In this document: positions 32,897 to 45,183 of the stretch, piece by piece
How positions within the stretch are numbered: position 1 is the first letter of the stretch
Layout: each line of letters opens with the position of its first letter
NCBI GenBank assembly: GCA_026929865.2
Contig: CM049396.1
Coordinates: 25,247,001 to 25,311,000, forward strand
Origin: Hyperoplus lanceolatus
Lineage: Eukaryota; Chordata; Actinopteri; Uranoscopiformes; Ammodytidae
Direction of reading: 5' to 3'
Length of the DNA stretch: 64,000 nucleotides
Translations under genes and position numbers: made by a program
The notes under the pieces: model-generated
Database searches by the model: none
The model's input: the letters and a program-made list of their open reading frames with translations, nothing else
What the model was told of the DNA's origin: nothing

Positions 32897-33841
32897 CGCC
32901 AGGTCCAGGAGAAGAGGAGAACCACCCGCAAGAGGTCCCGTGTCCCAACTCCACCAGCACCCCCTACGCAGCAGCGGGCTTGGAAGACTAAGGAAGACAC
33001 CGCTCCTCCTGTCTCCAGGTTTCAACCTGCACACACCCCTGGCCCACAGCTAGGCACACACTTCTACACACCAATTGAGCTCTTCAAATTGTGTTTCACT
33101 GCACACACTGTACACACACTCTGTAGCAACACCAACAAACAGGCTGCCAAAAAAATTGCCATGGGTAAAAAGTTTAAATGCACTGATTTGACAGTTGAGG
33201 AGTTTTACAAGTACATTGGACTCCTCTTTTACATGGCCCTGGTTAGACTACACCACATTGCTGATTACTGGAGGCAGAACCACAGTTTAACCTGTCCATT
33301 TGCGGCAACAGTCATGAGTAGGGACAGATTTGGTGTCATCTCCTGGAACTTACACATAAGTGATCCAGATAAAGATGTAAACAATGATAGGAAGAAGGGA
33401 ACGCCACAATTCGACAAACTCTTCAGGGTCAAACCTCTCCTCAATTCGATCAAAACCGCAGCAAAGACCTATTTTCATCCACACTAAAACCTGGCTGTGG
33501 ATGAAAGGATGGTTGCCTCAAAGGTTAAAACCGGAATGACTCAATACATGAAGGCCAAACCTACTAAGTGGGGTTTCAAATTGTTCGTTTTGGCGGACTC
33601 AAGCAATGGCTACACCATAGATTTTAACATTTACACGGGGAAAAGTGACATCCCCTCCGGACATGGCCTCTCTTACGATGCTGTAATGTCACTTGTGCAG
33701 CCATACCTAGGGACAGGGTATCACATTTACACGGATTGTGATGCGTCCCTTTCATTACACATCCCATGGACCTTTTTATATGTGGTATCAAGTCATTATT
33801 CAGTCTCATTTTGCTTAATTCCTCATATGTGGTCAAAGTAG
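32897..33841 (+). pseudogene. piggyBac transposase, broken
   Basis: Encodes much of a DDE_Tnp_1_7 transposase, the cut-and-paste enzyme that targets TTAA. Visible blocks: LTVEEFYKYIGLLFYMALVR, MSRDRFGVISWNLHISD, FDKLFRVKPLLNSI, then NLAVDERMVAS (first catalytic Asp), KPTKWGFKLFVLADSSNGY and GLSYDAVMSL, and GYHIYTD (second Asp). A TAA interrupts the frame at 33485-33487 just before NLAVDERM. After the second Asp the sequence loses similarity, so the third catalytic Asp and the Cys-rich C-terminus are absent. The start lies after a CAG acceptor-like site near 32896. Confidence 0.85.
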
Positions 33842-34276
33842 AGTAAGAGACTCTTTGTATTTGGGCAAATTTGATTTTAGTCATGTTTTTTTGCACTTCC
33901 CAACCTTTTTTTGGAAAATGACAGTGCATTATAGAAGCTAATGCTTTGTAAATGGGGATAATGCTTTCGCTCAGCAGGATAGTACTCTTTTTGTTTTCAT
34001 GCCTGTTCACTTTTCTTGGCTCATTTGTTGTCTGTCTGTTCTCTTCCAGTTTTCCCTGGTGGAGACAAGACGGTGTGGATCAGGTCCTTCCTCTGGCAGC
34101 ATCTGAAGTCCTCCTGCATCCACACTATTCATATTTTATTTTAGTATTAGCATGTTAACATTAGTCAATTATTGTATTTCTTCATGATTTTTTTGTAAGT
34201 GACATCTATTATAAAAATCGGACTTCAAATTTCAGCATTTGGCAAAATATATATTTTTTTTTACATTGGTCTAGGG

Positions 34277-36039
34277 CAGGGGTGGCCAACCAGTCAGAGA
34301 CAAAGAGCCACATTTTTTACTGTGTTACTGCAAAGAGCCACATCGTACACACGGGTACACACAGTGGCGATTCCAGGAAATTTTGACTGGGGGTGGCCAA
34401 GGTGGGCCACAGAGTTAGAGTGGGGTGGCCATCGCACCCCTGAATGAATAGCATGTGATATGCTGTACAACCAATTCAAAGATGATTTATAATCCCAAAT
34501 GCCCAAATCATGTTAGTATCCATTGTAATGTTTGTCAGAAAACTAAACCCCTGAAGGGGGATCTGGGGGCATCTCCCCCCAGAAGATTTTTTTGTGTTTT
34601 TAACATGTAATCTAAGCATTCTGGTGCATTCTCGCGAAGATAATAAAGGAAAAAGTCAATATTTATTTCAGCTCAGATGAATAGTAAAATTATCAAGACA
34701 ACATAACTTGCTAGCAGCCAGATGCCTAACAACTGGACAGAGGGACGGATGACCACTAGCTTTTGACCAAATATCTTGCTAAAAAAATAAACCTTTATTT
34801 ATGAAAGTCTGCCCTTGCTAAGAACATGTTACACTCGCTAACTACAAACTTTAATTTTTTTATTCAGATTTCAAAAATCTGCTGGGACACGTGCCTATAC
34901 ACATGCATGGGTGGCACGCATGTCACAAGCACACTTATGCTGTTTTCAAGACCTTTGCTGACCAGAGACCAGTTCTAGTGGCCACAGTCCTATCATTAAT
35001 TTAGTAATAGAAAATTGCAAACTGATCTCATATCAGTGGATTGGAGTGTTTGTGTGATGAACTTGGCAACTACCTATCAAAAAAAGTTAAGAAAGAAAAA
35101 AATAAATATCATCTCTGAACTAGGATACATATCAGGAAAAAAATTTAATTAAAAAAATAAAATGTAAATAAAAAATAACATTTGAACTGGGGGGGGTCAC
35201 TGGGGTGGCCAGTAAGATTTCAGGGGGGGGGGGGGGGGGTTTTTATTTTCGCGGGAGCTTGCACATGCATGCACAAGCATTATTTATTAAAAAAAAAAAA
35301 AAAAAAAAAAGAAAAAGGGGGCCCCACACTAGGACTTGAAACGGGCCCCCAGATCGTTAAGGCCGCCCCTGTGATAATGACAGGACTGGACGAAAGACGA
35401 CAGGGCAGTCATTTTCAACAATGAACATTGTGTGCACTGCCTCACACACAAACTCTCAGTTCAACCAAGTCCACAAACAAAAATATAACAATTTAAAATA
35501 GCGTTTTTCTCTTACTATGCATGTTGCTTTGTGGGACTTACTTGTAGCATGGAGAGAGCTGAAGTGGCGCTGCAGATTTGAAGCATTGAAATGCGCAAAT
35601 GACACCTGGCAATAAGGCAGAATGGCTTGGCATAACGTTCAACAAAAAATATGAACTCTCCCACTCTGTTTCGGAGCGAACTTGACACAAATAGTTTACT
35701 CACGGAAAACCTCCCTCCAAGCTGAGCGGGCAGTTTTATGTTGCGTCCGCACCAAACGTTTGCGAACGTTATGTTGCGTCCTCAAATAAACATTTGCGAA
35801 CAGGCATACACATAGGGCCTACACATTAATAAAATAAAAAATTAAATAATAGACAACATGTAAAACGAACGTAAGAGCCGCATGAAACGTTTGCGAACAT
35901 GCACACACATAGGCCCACACAAAAAAAAAGTATAAAAAAAATTTAAAAAAAAATTATAATCACATAATTTGATATGAACTGAAGAGCCGCACGAAGCTGG
36001 GCAGAGAGCCGCTCGCGAGCCGCGGGTTGGCCACCCCTG
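34277..36039. mobile_element. Non-autonomous hAT element (1763 bp) in the piggyBac tail
   Basis: Termini CAGGGGTGGCCAACC and GGTTGGCCACCCCTG are perfect 15-bp inverted repeats. The 8-bp duplication GTCTAGGG flanks it (34269-34276, 36040-36047). The interior is composite: another hAT-like start (CAGTGGCGATTCCAGG) at 34362, a poly-G run, and a hAT-like end (AAGGCCGCCCCTG) at 35371. No transposase. Confidence 0.92.
35215..35371. repeat. hAT-like terminal repeat family, copy 2
   Basis: Poly-G, TTTTTATTTTCGCGGGAGC, an A-run, and CAGATCGTTAAGGCCGCCCC. Matches the copies at 4775-4957 and 50934-51109. Confidence 0.75.
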
Positions 36040-37000
36040 GTCTAGGGCAATATTGAACCTTCCTTACTGAGAGCTGAGAGTGTTCTTAACATTTTGATAT
36101 GAATCACCTGGGTATTATGTTATCACTTGCCCTCTAAAATGGTAATTTATAAAAGCATGTAAATCGAGAAAATGCCCTGAAACCTAACCCCGTAAAACGT
36201 TTGGACAAAAAATAATTTTTGTCATGTTTTTTGTACTTCTCAACCTTTTTTTGGAAAAATTCCAGTGTATTTTAGAAGCTAATGTTTTGGAGAGGCAATT
36301 TCAAGAGCCAAAACAATTTGTCCTGGGGAATAAAGGTATTATTACACATAAGTTTCCAAATTTTTCAAAAATCTTACTTCAAATTGCAGTTTCCAAATTT
36401 TTCAAAAATCTTACTTCAAATTGCAGCTTTTGTGTCAAAATATTTTTTTTCACATTGGTCTAGGACAAAATTGAAACTCCCTAATATAGAGCTGGCAGTG
36501 TTCTGAACATTTTGATATGAATCACCTGGGTATTATGTTATCTACTTGCCCTCTAAAATGGTAATTTATAAAAGCATGTAAAATCGAGAAAATGCCCTTA
36601 GATCTCAACCCAAAAAATGTTTGGACAAAAAGATCATTTTAGTCATGTTTTTTGCTCTTCCCAACCTTTTTATGGAAAAATTCCAGTACATTTTAGAAGC
36701 TAATGTTTTGGAGAAGCAATTTCAATAGCCAAAATAATTCAATCAGATGAATAAAGGTATTATTTCACACAAATTTCGAAATTTTTCAAAAATCGGACTT
36801 CAAATTTCAACATTTATGTCAAAATATTTTTTTTTACATTGGACTAGGGCAACATTGAACCTTCCACACTGAGAGCTGAGCGTGTTCTGAACATTTTGAT
36901 ATGAATCACCTGGGTATTATGTTATCTACTTGCCCTCTAAAATGGTAATTTATAAAAGCATGTAAAATCGAGAAAAAGGCCTCAGGGCCCAGAGGGTTAA

Positions 37001-37348
37001 AGGTATAACTGTTCGTGATTATAGCGAGTGTAGTGAAACGACTGTCTGATTATTGACTACTATCATTATAGCTACGAGGAACTTTTAGTTTCGGTCGATC
37101 TAGCGGCACCTTTGGATAAAAGCGGGAATACACCCTCAACACCAGCACCGAGTCATGTTATTACAGAGAGCAAAGCATCACAAACTAATCTTAATCCGGG
37201 GTAGAAGATTCAACATTTCAATTGATTCAGTAGGTTACTAAATGTACGCCTTATTGTGAGTGGTGTGATCTCATGTTTAATCTGAACTAATGTGATTTCT
37301 CTTTTTCAAGATGCATATCTATTCAGGAGGGATCCTCTTTGCCAGAGA
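37001..37348. other. Unassigned sequence
   Basis: No gene recognised. A pyrimidine-rich TTTCTCTTTTTCAAG at 37296-37310 precedes the zinc-finger fragment and may be its old splice acceptor. Confidence 0.3.
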
Positions 37349-37629
37349 TGCAAAGATGGGACTCTTGCTGCCAGCAGTATCATTGTCCGTTCTGCCTCGC
37401 CAGTCAGTATCAGCCGACAAAGCTCTTCAGAGTGAGGACACATTTGGAGACCCATTTTACTCGGACAGTTCCCCATGAAGGGGACGTTATCGCCACGAAA
37501 CAGAAAGTCGCTGTAACTTCTCTCTGCATGGTCCCACTTGCTCCACGGGAATTGCTGCGCGGTCGGCCAGCCGGGACGGCGTCCAGCGCGGTAGTGCGAG
37601 AGCCTGGGCATCTCTGCTTGCAGTTTTAA
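37349..37629 (+). pseudogene. Repeat-derived zinc-finger fragment
   Basis: Reads QYHCPFCLASQYQPTKLFRV then RTHLETHFTRTVPHEG. C-P-F-C followed by H-L-E-x-H is a C2H2-type finger that I associate with multi-copy fish repeat proteins of the form 'YHCPFC...RxHLExHxxxAVxHEG'. The second expected finger is not recognisable and the frame ends in GC-rich sequence. Confidence 0.4.
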
Positions 37630-39285
37630 TTTTAATTTGATGTGGCCCAACACAATGTGATTCCCACATAGCCTACTGGGACAGTGTCAGACATAGGCTA
37701 CAGTAGCCTAAATTACATGATTTAGTGGGACTAGCCTACCGTGTAAAAAATATAGCAAAGTCAGCCTTTATAGTGTAAATTAAATGGTGTAGTGTTTAAA
37801 TCTTCTGAGTCAAGTTTGACGTCTAATTCCTTTTAATGTCACGTTATGCACACCCTTTTTTGGCAAATAAAAAAACACAAGTCTGAGCATATATGTCCGC
37901 ACTCTGCGGGAGACGCTCCCACTTTTTACGCGTCAAATGTAATGTAATGATGATAAAGAGTGTAAAAGCTAGATAAATGGCCTTTCTTTCCTAAATGTGC
38001 AAGTGTTACTTCCTCGAGTTTTGATAAAGGGGCTTTTTCCCTTTTTTTGTGTTTTGTTGAATAAATTACTTTTTTTTCCTGCAATAAAATATTTTTTTTA
38101 ATGGAAGAGACATATTTTAGTATCTTTAATTAACTAAACTACCTTTAAATGCTCTGGGAAATATGTTCCCAAAAGTTAAATTAAATTTGCCAAATTTTGC
38201 CATTTCATACCACGAAGATGCCAGATGAATAACCCAAGTAACTAATGATGTATTGCAAGATATAAATGTACAACATATTTCCTTTTGAGGGCTCTTATTA
38301 TGAAGGGATAAAAGGGAGTGTGGGTGTAATGTTGCTGCTGATTTGATATGTTGGAAGCGCTAAAATAAAGTGGATCTAATTAAGATGACAAATTGTATGT
38401 TCGCCACTGAAAGAAGCACGATAATCCAGGTACTGGATGTGGGTGAGATTCCATAAAGAATGGCTGGACCTTCCAAACCGGATGTGGATGAGGTTGGACC
38501 TGGGCCTGACATCCATTTCTGCCTTCCTGCGGGCTGCAGCCGTTAGTACTTGCAAAACGGTGGGTCCCAAACTAACAGGTTCTAAACTAACGGATCCAAA
38601 ATGTGCAGACCTCCGGCACTGCAGCCAGGTAATATTGGTTAAAACTGTAGTGAGAGCGGAGTGTGTTGCCAAGAAACATGTACACAACATAACGGGTCAT
38701 GATAATAAGCTAAATGTTTCACTGGTCATTCAGTATGGCCAGCAGTCCAATGTGAGTTATTTTGTTGTCAAAAACGATGGTACTTTCTAAGCCTAATTAT
38801 AATAGCGCTACTTTAAAAGTAAGCACATAATGTGCTCGACAGTGTTTACATTTCAACCTAAAATAAAAGGGATATTTTCTATTTTAAAAGCATACTCAGT
38901 CATTGTAATCTAGAACCGATATGCCTAAATTTACATGTACTTCACATTTGTCCATATTATTACAGCAGTTATGTTTATTACTTTTATGCCACAAGCTTAG
39001 CTCAGGAACAATACTGTACAATGTTGTATTCCCTTTTTGCTAATTAAAGCCTAATGAAATGGTTATTTAATTTTGGGGTCACTTTGTTCTAAATCTATAT
39101 AAATAATGCACTTATTTATAATGCATTATTATTTAGGTATGTTTGTCATGTGCACATATTATTGAATCGATATATATATAATCAAAATATGATCTAAAGA
39201 ATCAAATTTAATTGTGAAGTTCCTGACAATACCCAGCCCTAGTGTGTGTGTGTGTCATACACACACACACAGTATATATACAAAT
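37630..39285. other. Intergenic, nothing recognised
   Basis: AT-rich sequence; (TG)n and (AC)n runs at about 39242-39272. No gene, RNA or transposon end could be supported. Confidence 0.4.
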
Positions 39286-40075
39286 ACACAGTGTATACAG
39301 AAAGTATTCACAGCACTTTGCTTTTTCCACATTTCATTAGCCTAGAATACGGCTGGATCCAATTTAATTTTTTTCTCAAAATTCTACACATAATACCCCA
39401 TAATGATAACTTTAAAGAAGTTTCTTTAAGATTTTAGCAAATTTGATAAAAATAAAAAACAAAGAAATCACTGGTACATAAGTATTCTCAGCCTCTGCGA
39501 TCAAGCTTAAAATTGAGGTTCAGGTACGTTCTGTTTCCACTGATAATCCTTGAGATCTTTCTACAGCTTAATTGGAGTCCACCTGTCGTAAATTCAGTTG
39601 ATTGGAAATGATTTGGAAAGGCAAACACCTGTCTATATAAGGTCCCACAGTTAACAGTTAATGTCAGACCACAAAACAAGCATGAAGTCGAAGGAATTGT
39701 GCGTAGACCGCCGAAACAGGATTGTCTCGAGGCACCAATTTAGGGAAGGGTACAGAAAAATGTCTGCTGCTTTAAAAGTCCCAATGAGCACAGTGTCCGC
39801 CATCATCCTGGAAGAAGTTCCTCTGTGGAGAGAGGAGACCCTTCCAGAAGGACGACCATCGTTGCAGCACTCCACCAAAGGCCTCTATGGTAGAGTGGAC
39901 AGACAGAAGCCACTCCTTGGTAAAAGGCACACGCCTGCCTGGAGTACGCACCTGAAAGACTCTCAGACTTTCAGGTGCCATCATAAACCTGATGAGACAA
40001 AGATTGAACTCTTTGGCATGAATGCCAGGACAACAACCCCAAGCACACAGCCAAGATATCAAATTATTCGCCTCT
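39286..40075 (+). mobile_element. Tc1-like transposon remnant
   Basis: A left end CAGAAAGTATTCACAGCACTT and the segment TGATTGGAAATGATTTGGAA precede a degraded Tc1/mariner transposase. From 39661 the frame reads MKSKELCVDRRNRIVSRHQF, the first helix-turn-helix, and SAALKVPMSTVSAII, then later HKPDETKIELFGMNA, around the second catalytic Asp. Much of the catalytic domain is deleted between them and the right end is missing. Confidence 0.75.
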
Positions 40076-40794
40076 TCTCCATAAAGGTTTTAGTCAAGTT
40101 AAATCTTCTTTCTACTCAAGTTGCCTGAGAGATGAACTCATGAGCCCCAAGAAAATAACGCGTGCAAAAAAACAACCCCCGGTCCGACAATAAGCAAACA
40201 CTTGACATGGTCAATGGTCGCAATACCTAGTGAACTTTATAAAACATTTGTAGAGGAACTCAGTCCTGAAATTTTAAAAACATTCAATGCCACTATAGAT
40301 CAAGCCCCAACCACAGCGATTTCTACCAGCATCCAATGAGGAAGTGACCGACATTGCAGTACCCTCCGGTGGCCAAAAGTGAGCAATTTTTCACAGGCCA
40401 TTTTCACAGTCTTATTAAACCTATTTACGGCCTGGTCCAAAAAAACTTTATAGTCTGTATGTTTAGGTCATATCTCCATGACAATACTGAGGGGGGTTAT
40501 TTTTTTTACTAGCAGGCTAGTTTTTTTTATTTTGGAGGTTAAAATGTATGAATAATTAGGGGTGCAATCTCTTGAGGGACAGCTATCCGCCCGTTGTCCC
40601 TCACTTCACCTCGGAGGTATACGTCAGCTAGATGGGCATATCTCCCTCCCCTCCGACGTCACATCAATGCCCATTTTCGGCAAGAGGAGTGAGGCGGAGT
40701 AAAAATCTCAACAGATGGCGACGAGCATAAGCCAGGAGAATTGGATGCAGTAGGAATAACTGAGGTCAGCCCAGATGCTACATCCATTGTATAT

Positions 40795-41455
40795 ACTATC
40801 TATGCTATAGATACAGGGGGCCTATACGGATTCTCTTTTTTGCATAGGAAATTTCCTTTCCTATCGAGATGACCTGGAAGTACTCGGCGGAATAGGTGGT
40901 TTGCATTCTCAAAATACTTAAGAAAGGAGCCTTGATCCATCCTTTAACCCTCCTTTAGCATAGGTTACTCCAGACCAACCTATGCGAAAGGAAAGGAGAT
41001 AGTGGTACCCCATAATCCTTTATGGCGGCAATATTTAAAGCAACAATTGCCACCGACGGAGTTTACTGACTCTACACGAATACGAACGAGAGGTAAAAGA
41101 GAAGAGAGGAAGATTTAACTTGGATAAAACAAATACCCCCCCCCCCATAAAGATAATAAAGAACTAATAAAATACCAACATCATAATAGTTATTTTCGTA
41201 GCACATAATATACACCATAAGAAAATAAAATCAAACGAGCGCTTGTTTCACGCTAGTGACTCACGTCAGCAATACTCGCCATCGTGCAATGATGTCGGTT
41301 AGGAAAAGTGGATTTGAATTAATTCGAAACAGTGCTGTATTTTCCTATGTTCGATAGGAAGCACCTTTTCATCTCTCCTTGACCCCGATAACGTTTAGGG
41401 TTAAGGCATAGGAAAGGAGGCTTAAAGGATAGGAGATTTGACTATTCGTAGATGC
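40795..41455. repeat. Possible MITE with imperfect inverted ends
   Basis: GGAAATTTCCTTTCCTATCG and ATCCTTTAACCCTCCTTTAG on the left have reverse-complement relatives on the right (GCATAGGAAAGGAGGCTTAAAG). No target duplication was resolved. A poly-C run lies at 41137-41147. Confidence 0.35.
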
Positions 41456-42665
41456 CCAGGGAAACTCCCGACCTCTGACCGAGTCAATGATTACCCTTAT
41501 ATTTAAAAAAGGAAAAGACCCCCTAGAACAGGGGTGTCAAACTCATTTTGGTTCGAGGGCCACATACAGCCTCTCTGATCTCAAGTGGGCCGGACCAGTA
41601 AAATAATGGCAAAATAACGTACATATGTCAACTCCAAATCTATAGTTTTATTTTTCAGTAATATGCTTTATCATTCAGCCTACATATGTAACCTACATTA
41701 TCACGGATCAAAAGGGATCTCTGTACCCTCCAGGAAATGTATTAGTAAAGGTTGCTGCTGGCCATGGGAATAAGAGGTGGGGCGTCGCAGCAAAAATGTT
41801 GGGGGTATTTTGCTCAAAGATGCCAATATGCACTAATAATGTAGTATTTGTGTATTCCTTGTTTGAATACACAAATACTACAGGCACTTTTGTCCAATTT
41901 TGTTTACTATATGTACAGGGACACATTTTGTGCAAACATGCAGACAGTACAAAATACACTGTTTTGATTTATTTTTAAATACAATATTGGTTGTTTTGGA
42001 ATAAGTTTTTCCCAATTTAAAACATAAAAATAAAGCAGCATGGAAAATTAGAAAATAAATCTTGTAGGCCTACACTAGCATGCTCCTGCTCGTTTCGCGC
42101 GCAGAGACCGCAGACACACCGCGCTGGCTAGTACATTAATTGTTCAGCACTTAAAAATATATATTTTTTTATTTTATTATTATTTTTTTGGTTTTTACTT
42201 TGCCATAAAGCACTGGAGGAAACATTAATAGCGGTGAAGCAAGATTGCCATTTACCACGTTGCTAAAATCTGCTTTTTTATTTTGGCTGCCCCCTAGCGG
42301 CTGGAGTGAGCAGCTCTTCTTAGATGCAAGTTCATCAATTCATGGCTTAAAATCCTGAGCTGTGGAACTTTCAGCAGACATTCCTAGCTGTAAGCCACGT
42401 AAGTTTCCTAACAGTTGGGAGTGTATGCGACGTGCGGATATGGCACAGACTCGATTAAAAAAAAAAAAAAAAATCATGATTTTTTTTTTTTTCCAGAATT
42501 GATTCAAATCGGCCGAATTGATTCGCGGGCCAGATCAAAACGTGTCGCGGGCCAGGGCCTTGAGTTTGACACATGTGCCCTAGAATGTGGAAGTTATCGA
42601 CCCATTAGCCTTCTGTGTTGTGATGGCAAGCTCTTTACAACAATTTTTGCATTGAGTCAATAATG
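41456..42665 (+). mobile_element. L1-like LINE reverse-transcriptase fragment split by a hAT
   Basis: Before the hAT the frame reads MITLIFKKGKDPLE; after it, ECGSYRPISLLCCDGKLFTT then IFA. Together these match the conserved RT region 'G-S-Y-R-P-I-S-L-L' of L1-type LINEs. Only about 170 bp of LINE remains. The reading frame is continuous across the duplicated 8-bp target. Confidence 0.8.
41529..42577. mobile_element. Non-autonomous hAT element (1049 bp) in the L1-like LINE
   Basis: Begins CAGGGGTGTCAAACTCATTT and ends TTGAGTTTGACACATGTG. Flanked by the perfect 8-bp duplication CCCTAGAA (41521-41528, 42578-42585). The ends also carry inverted GGGCCACA / GCGGGCC segments. No coding capacity. 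Confidence 0.92.
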
Positions 42666-42679
42666 TAATAAGAATAACT

Positions 42680-43765
42680 AGAAAATCCCTCAGGGATTTT
42701 GAAAGTACGGGCCACCCGGAGCCAACTGTCGGCCGGGCTCGAACACTTCTACGAACCGCAGCCGCGCAAACTCAAGTCCCAAATTGTGGCCAATTGAAGG
42801 TTGAAATCGTGGCAAATCTGCAGAAGAATGGCCTGTCTCGCAGAGACGTTTTCGTTAAGGGTGGCCATGTTTTTTGAGCTATCTCGCTAAAACTTTATGC
42901 ACATGTTGGTCGCCTGATGCTGTGTACACAATTTGGTGATGATAGGTTGGAAATCCACTAAGTAGATGACACTTTCTGTATTTCAGGTCATGTAAATGAG
43001 GGAAGAAAAAAAATCACGGCTGACCCCTATGGTCCAAGAGGCTTTATTGTAGAGCACCATGAGCTGTACATGTGAAAGAAATTTCAAGTCAATCAGAGTC
43101 AGGGGGTGAGGGGCGTGGCCTGTCAAACATTGCATTTTTGAATGATGGTTTTCGCATTTGTGGCGCCCCCTATGGGTTAATCCCGACAAGCTTTGAGGGT
43201 CATGCTACCACATGTATTTTGCACATATCCAACAAGTTTGATGATGATAGCACCTATGGTTAATGAGTTATGGCCAATTTGCTGATAGTTTTGGTCAATG
43301 GCGGCCATGTTTTTCAAGCTATCCTTCTAATATTTTTTGGAGACATGCGCCATAGTCCCCCAAGGTTTCGTGAGAAATTTGGTGTCAAATTTCAGGAAAT
43401 TTGTGGTTGTGGTTAAATTGTGGTTAAACCCCTTTTTTTCAGTTTATGCTAATTAGCGGAAAATATTCCCAGGTGGACTTTTATGGTCCCAGAGGCTTTT
43501 TTTGTAGATACACCTCTGTTTTAATTTCAAGTGAATTGGACATACGTTGTGAGGGGCGTGGCCTCTCAAACTTTTTTCAGTCAAGGCTTAATAACAGCGC
43601 CCCCTAGCGGAAATTCAAAAAACTGAATAATAGCACACTCCGTGAGGTGGGGACGCACGCTGTGTGAAATTTTTGCGTTTCTAAGTGCAACAGTGTGGGA
43701 GGAGATAGAGCTAAGAAATGTGGCGGAAGAAATAAGTCAGAAGAATAAGTATGGTGGATAACAAT
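42680..43765. repeat. Dispersed fish repeat with two internal tandem units
   Basis: The block GGTGGCCATGTTTTTTGAGC ... GAGGCTTTATTGTAGA ... GTGAGGGGCGTGGCCTGTCA ... GCGCCCCCTA occurs twice with a period of about 430 bp (roughly 42860-43200 and 43290-43620). I recognise this type of sequence as widespread in fish but cannot place it in a class. Non-coding. Confidence 0.6.
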
Positions 43766-43798
43766 AATTATGGGCCTGTACTTAATTAAACATCCAGA

Positions 43799-43960
43799 CC
43801 AGGGGCCTCATTTATCAAATTGTGCGTAGGATTTGCGTTGGAAGTTTGCTTTCGTAGGATTGAGGGCATTGCGTGTGCACAGAGAGGTTCGGATTTATTT
43901 CCTTTAGTAAATCACAATCACACCAGGTTATTGCTCCAATGTCCCGGAACTATTAAAAGT
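43799..43960 (+). repeat. hAT-like MITE end, truncated
   Basis: CAGGGGCCTCATTTATCAAA followed by TTGTGCGTAGG. This is a common fish MITE terminus. No matching end (TTGATAAATGAGG) was seen downstream. Confidence 0.5.
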
Positions 43961-44591
43961 AATATTAAATTATAAAAAATTAAAAAATAAACTTAACTGG
44001 GATAACACAAAAATATAAATTTACATGTACATATAATGTATGATATACATTTATACAGTATATAAGGGATGTTCATGGTAAACCACGTTTATTTAATTTG
44101 TATTGGTATTGATACCATTTGAGACTCCTTAACAATCCAAGTATTTATTGAGGCTTTTCAATTATTTTGTTGAAATAGAACTTGTGTTATTGCTTTAATT
44201 GCTGATATAATCATAGCTCAAAATAGGACATTAAACAGGTCATAATTCCATCTTTACTATCTATTTTATATTGCTGGGAAAACAAGTTTTCGGCAAAATC
44301 TCAAATTTCTTTTTTTTTTTGCATTTGAACACATCATATTACTGAGCCGTCCTGGACACATCATATTTGACATGTTTGCTACTTTTTTTAAGCTAACTAG
44401 CTCTATATCGTTCCAATTTTAACATGGATTTAAAAACTGGATTACTATTTTTAACTGAAGGGACTTTCTACACCGTCCGGTTGTGTGACTACTACTGCCG
44501 CTGCTTTGAATAACTGTTGATGCGCCGATGCAGACTCTCCGAGCCCGTCTGCAGCAGCAGCAGCTGACAGTTTTTTTTTGGACTAGGGCCT
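43961..44591. other. Unassigned AT-rich sequence
   Basis: No gene or transposon end supported. A GCAGCAGCAGCAGCTG cluster lies near 44551. Confidence 0.3.
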
Positions 44592-44656
44592 AAAAAACTC
44601 CATCAACTCAGTATCCGCCTAATCACTAGGCGGATACTGAGTTGAAGGAGTTTTTT
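44592..44656. repeat. Near-perfect hairpin, 30-bp arms, 5-base loop
   Basis: 44592-44621 and 44627-44656 are reverse complements with one mismatch; the loop is ATCAC. The core is CTCAGTATCCGCCTA. Confidence 0.97.
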
Positions 44657-45183
44657 TTTAACCCAAAGACAGCAAAGGTACAACACTTTTATATAGAGTA
44701 TAGACCTACAGTCCAGTGTTAGATATGACCAAAATACAAGCTGTGGCCGGTCACACTAAGCTTTCCCGCACCACTTCACGTGCGGAAGGCTCTCTGTGGG
44801 CCAGCATGAACCTGTCGGCGGCTGGATGTAAACAGTGCCGCGTCTACGAGGACGTATAAATCGCGCGACTCAACGAATCGATGACCAAATTCGTTGCCAA
44901 CGCTTTTAGTAATTTTTATCTATTTGTTGTTGCAGCCCTGCCCTAGATGCAAGTTTTACGGAAAATATTCATCAAATTCGTGTGAGGTCCCGCGGTGATT
45001 ATCACGTGCTTGGAATGGAGCAATGCAAAGTTTCACATTTGTGTGGACGCAGCATAAATGTGGCGCAGCTTTTAAGGCTTCATGCCACACCACTAAATGC
45101 CTATAACTAGTTTTTGATACGCCCCAAATGAAGTGGGGGGAAAAAGCAATTTTGTTTGGAAGCCAGTGTTAGCATAACAAATG

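Larger units (their letters stand above)
33866..36996 (+). repeat. piggyBac 3' tail with three tandem units and right terminus
   Basis: A unit of about 380-420 bp starting near ACAAAAA...TTTTAGTCATGTTTTTT and holding GATATGAATCACCTGGGTAT occurs three times: the first is split by a hAT element (33866-34268 plus 36048-36200), then about 36201-36620 and 36621-36996. The element ends CAGGGCCCAGAGGG followed by TTAA at 36997-37000, the piggyBac target. Within unit two, a 37-bp segment (TTTCCAAATTTTTCAAAAAT...) is itself doubled at about 36351-36425. Confidence 0.85.

Noticed and set aside
34362-35371. A separate hAT element inside the 34277-36039 hAT
   Set aside because: Both ends look hAT-like, but the flanking 8-mers (GGTACACA and TGATAATG) do not match, so the boundaries are unproven.
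31082-37000. A complete piggyBac with a left TTAACCCT terminus
   Set aside because: Only the right terminus (CCCAGAGGG then TTAA) was found; no matching left end lies upstream.
38376-38790. Overlapping open frames on both strands of about 105-117 residues
   Set aside because: No recognisable motif, splice signal or start context; both strands are open, which suggests chance.
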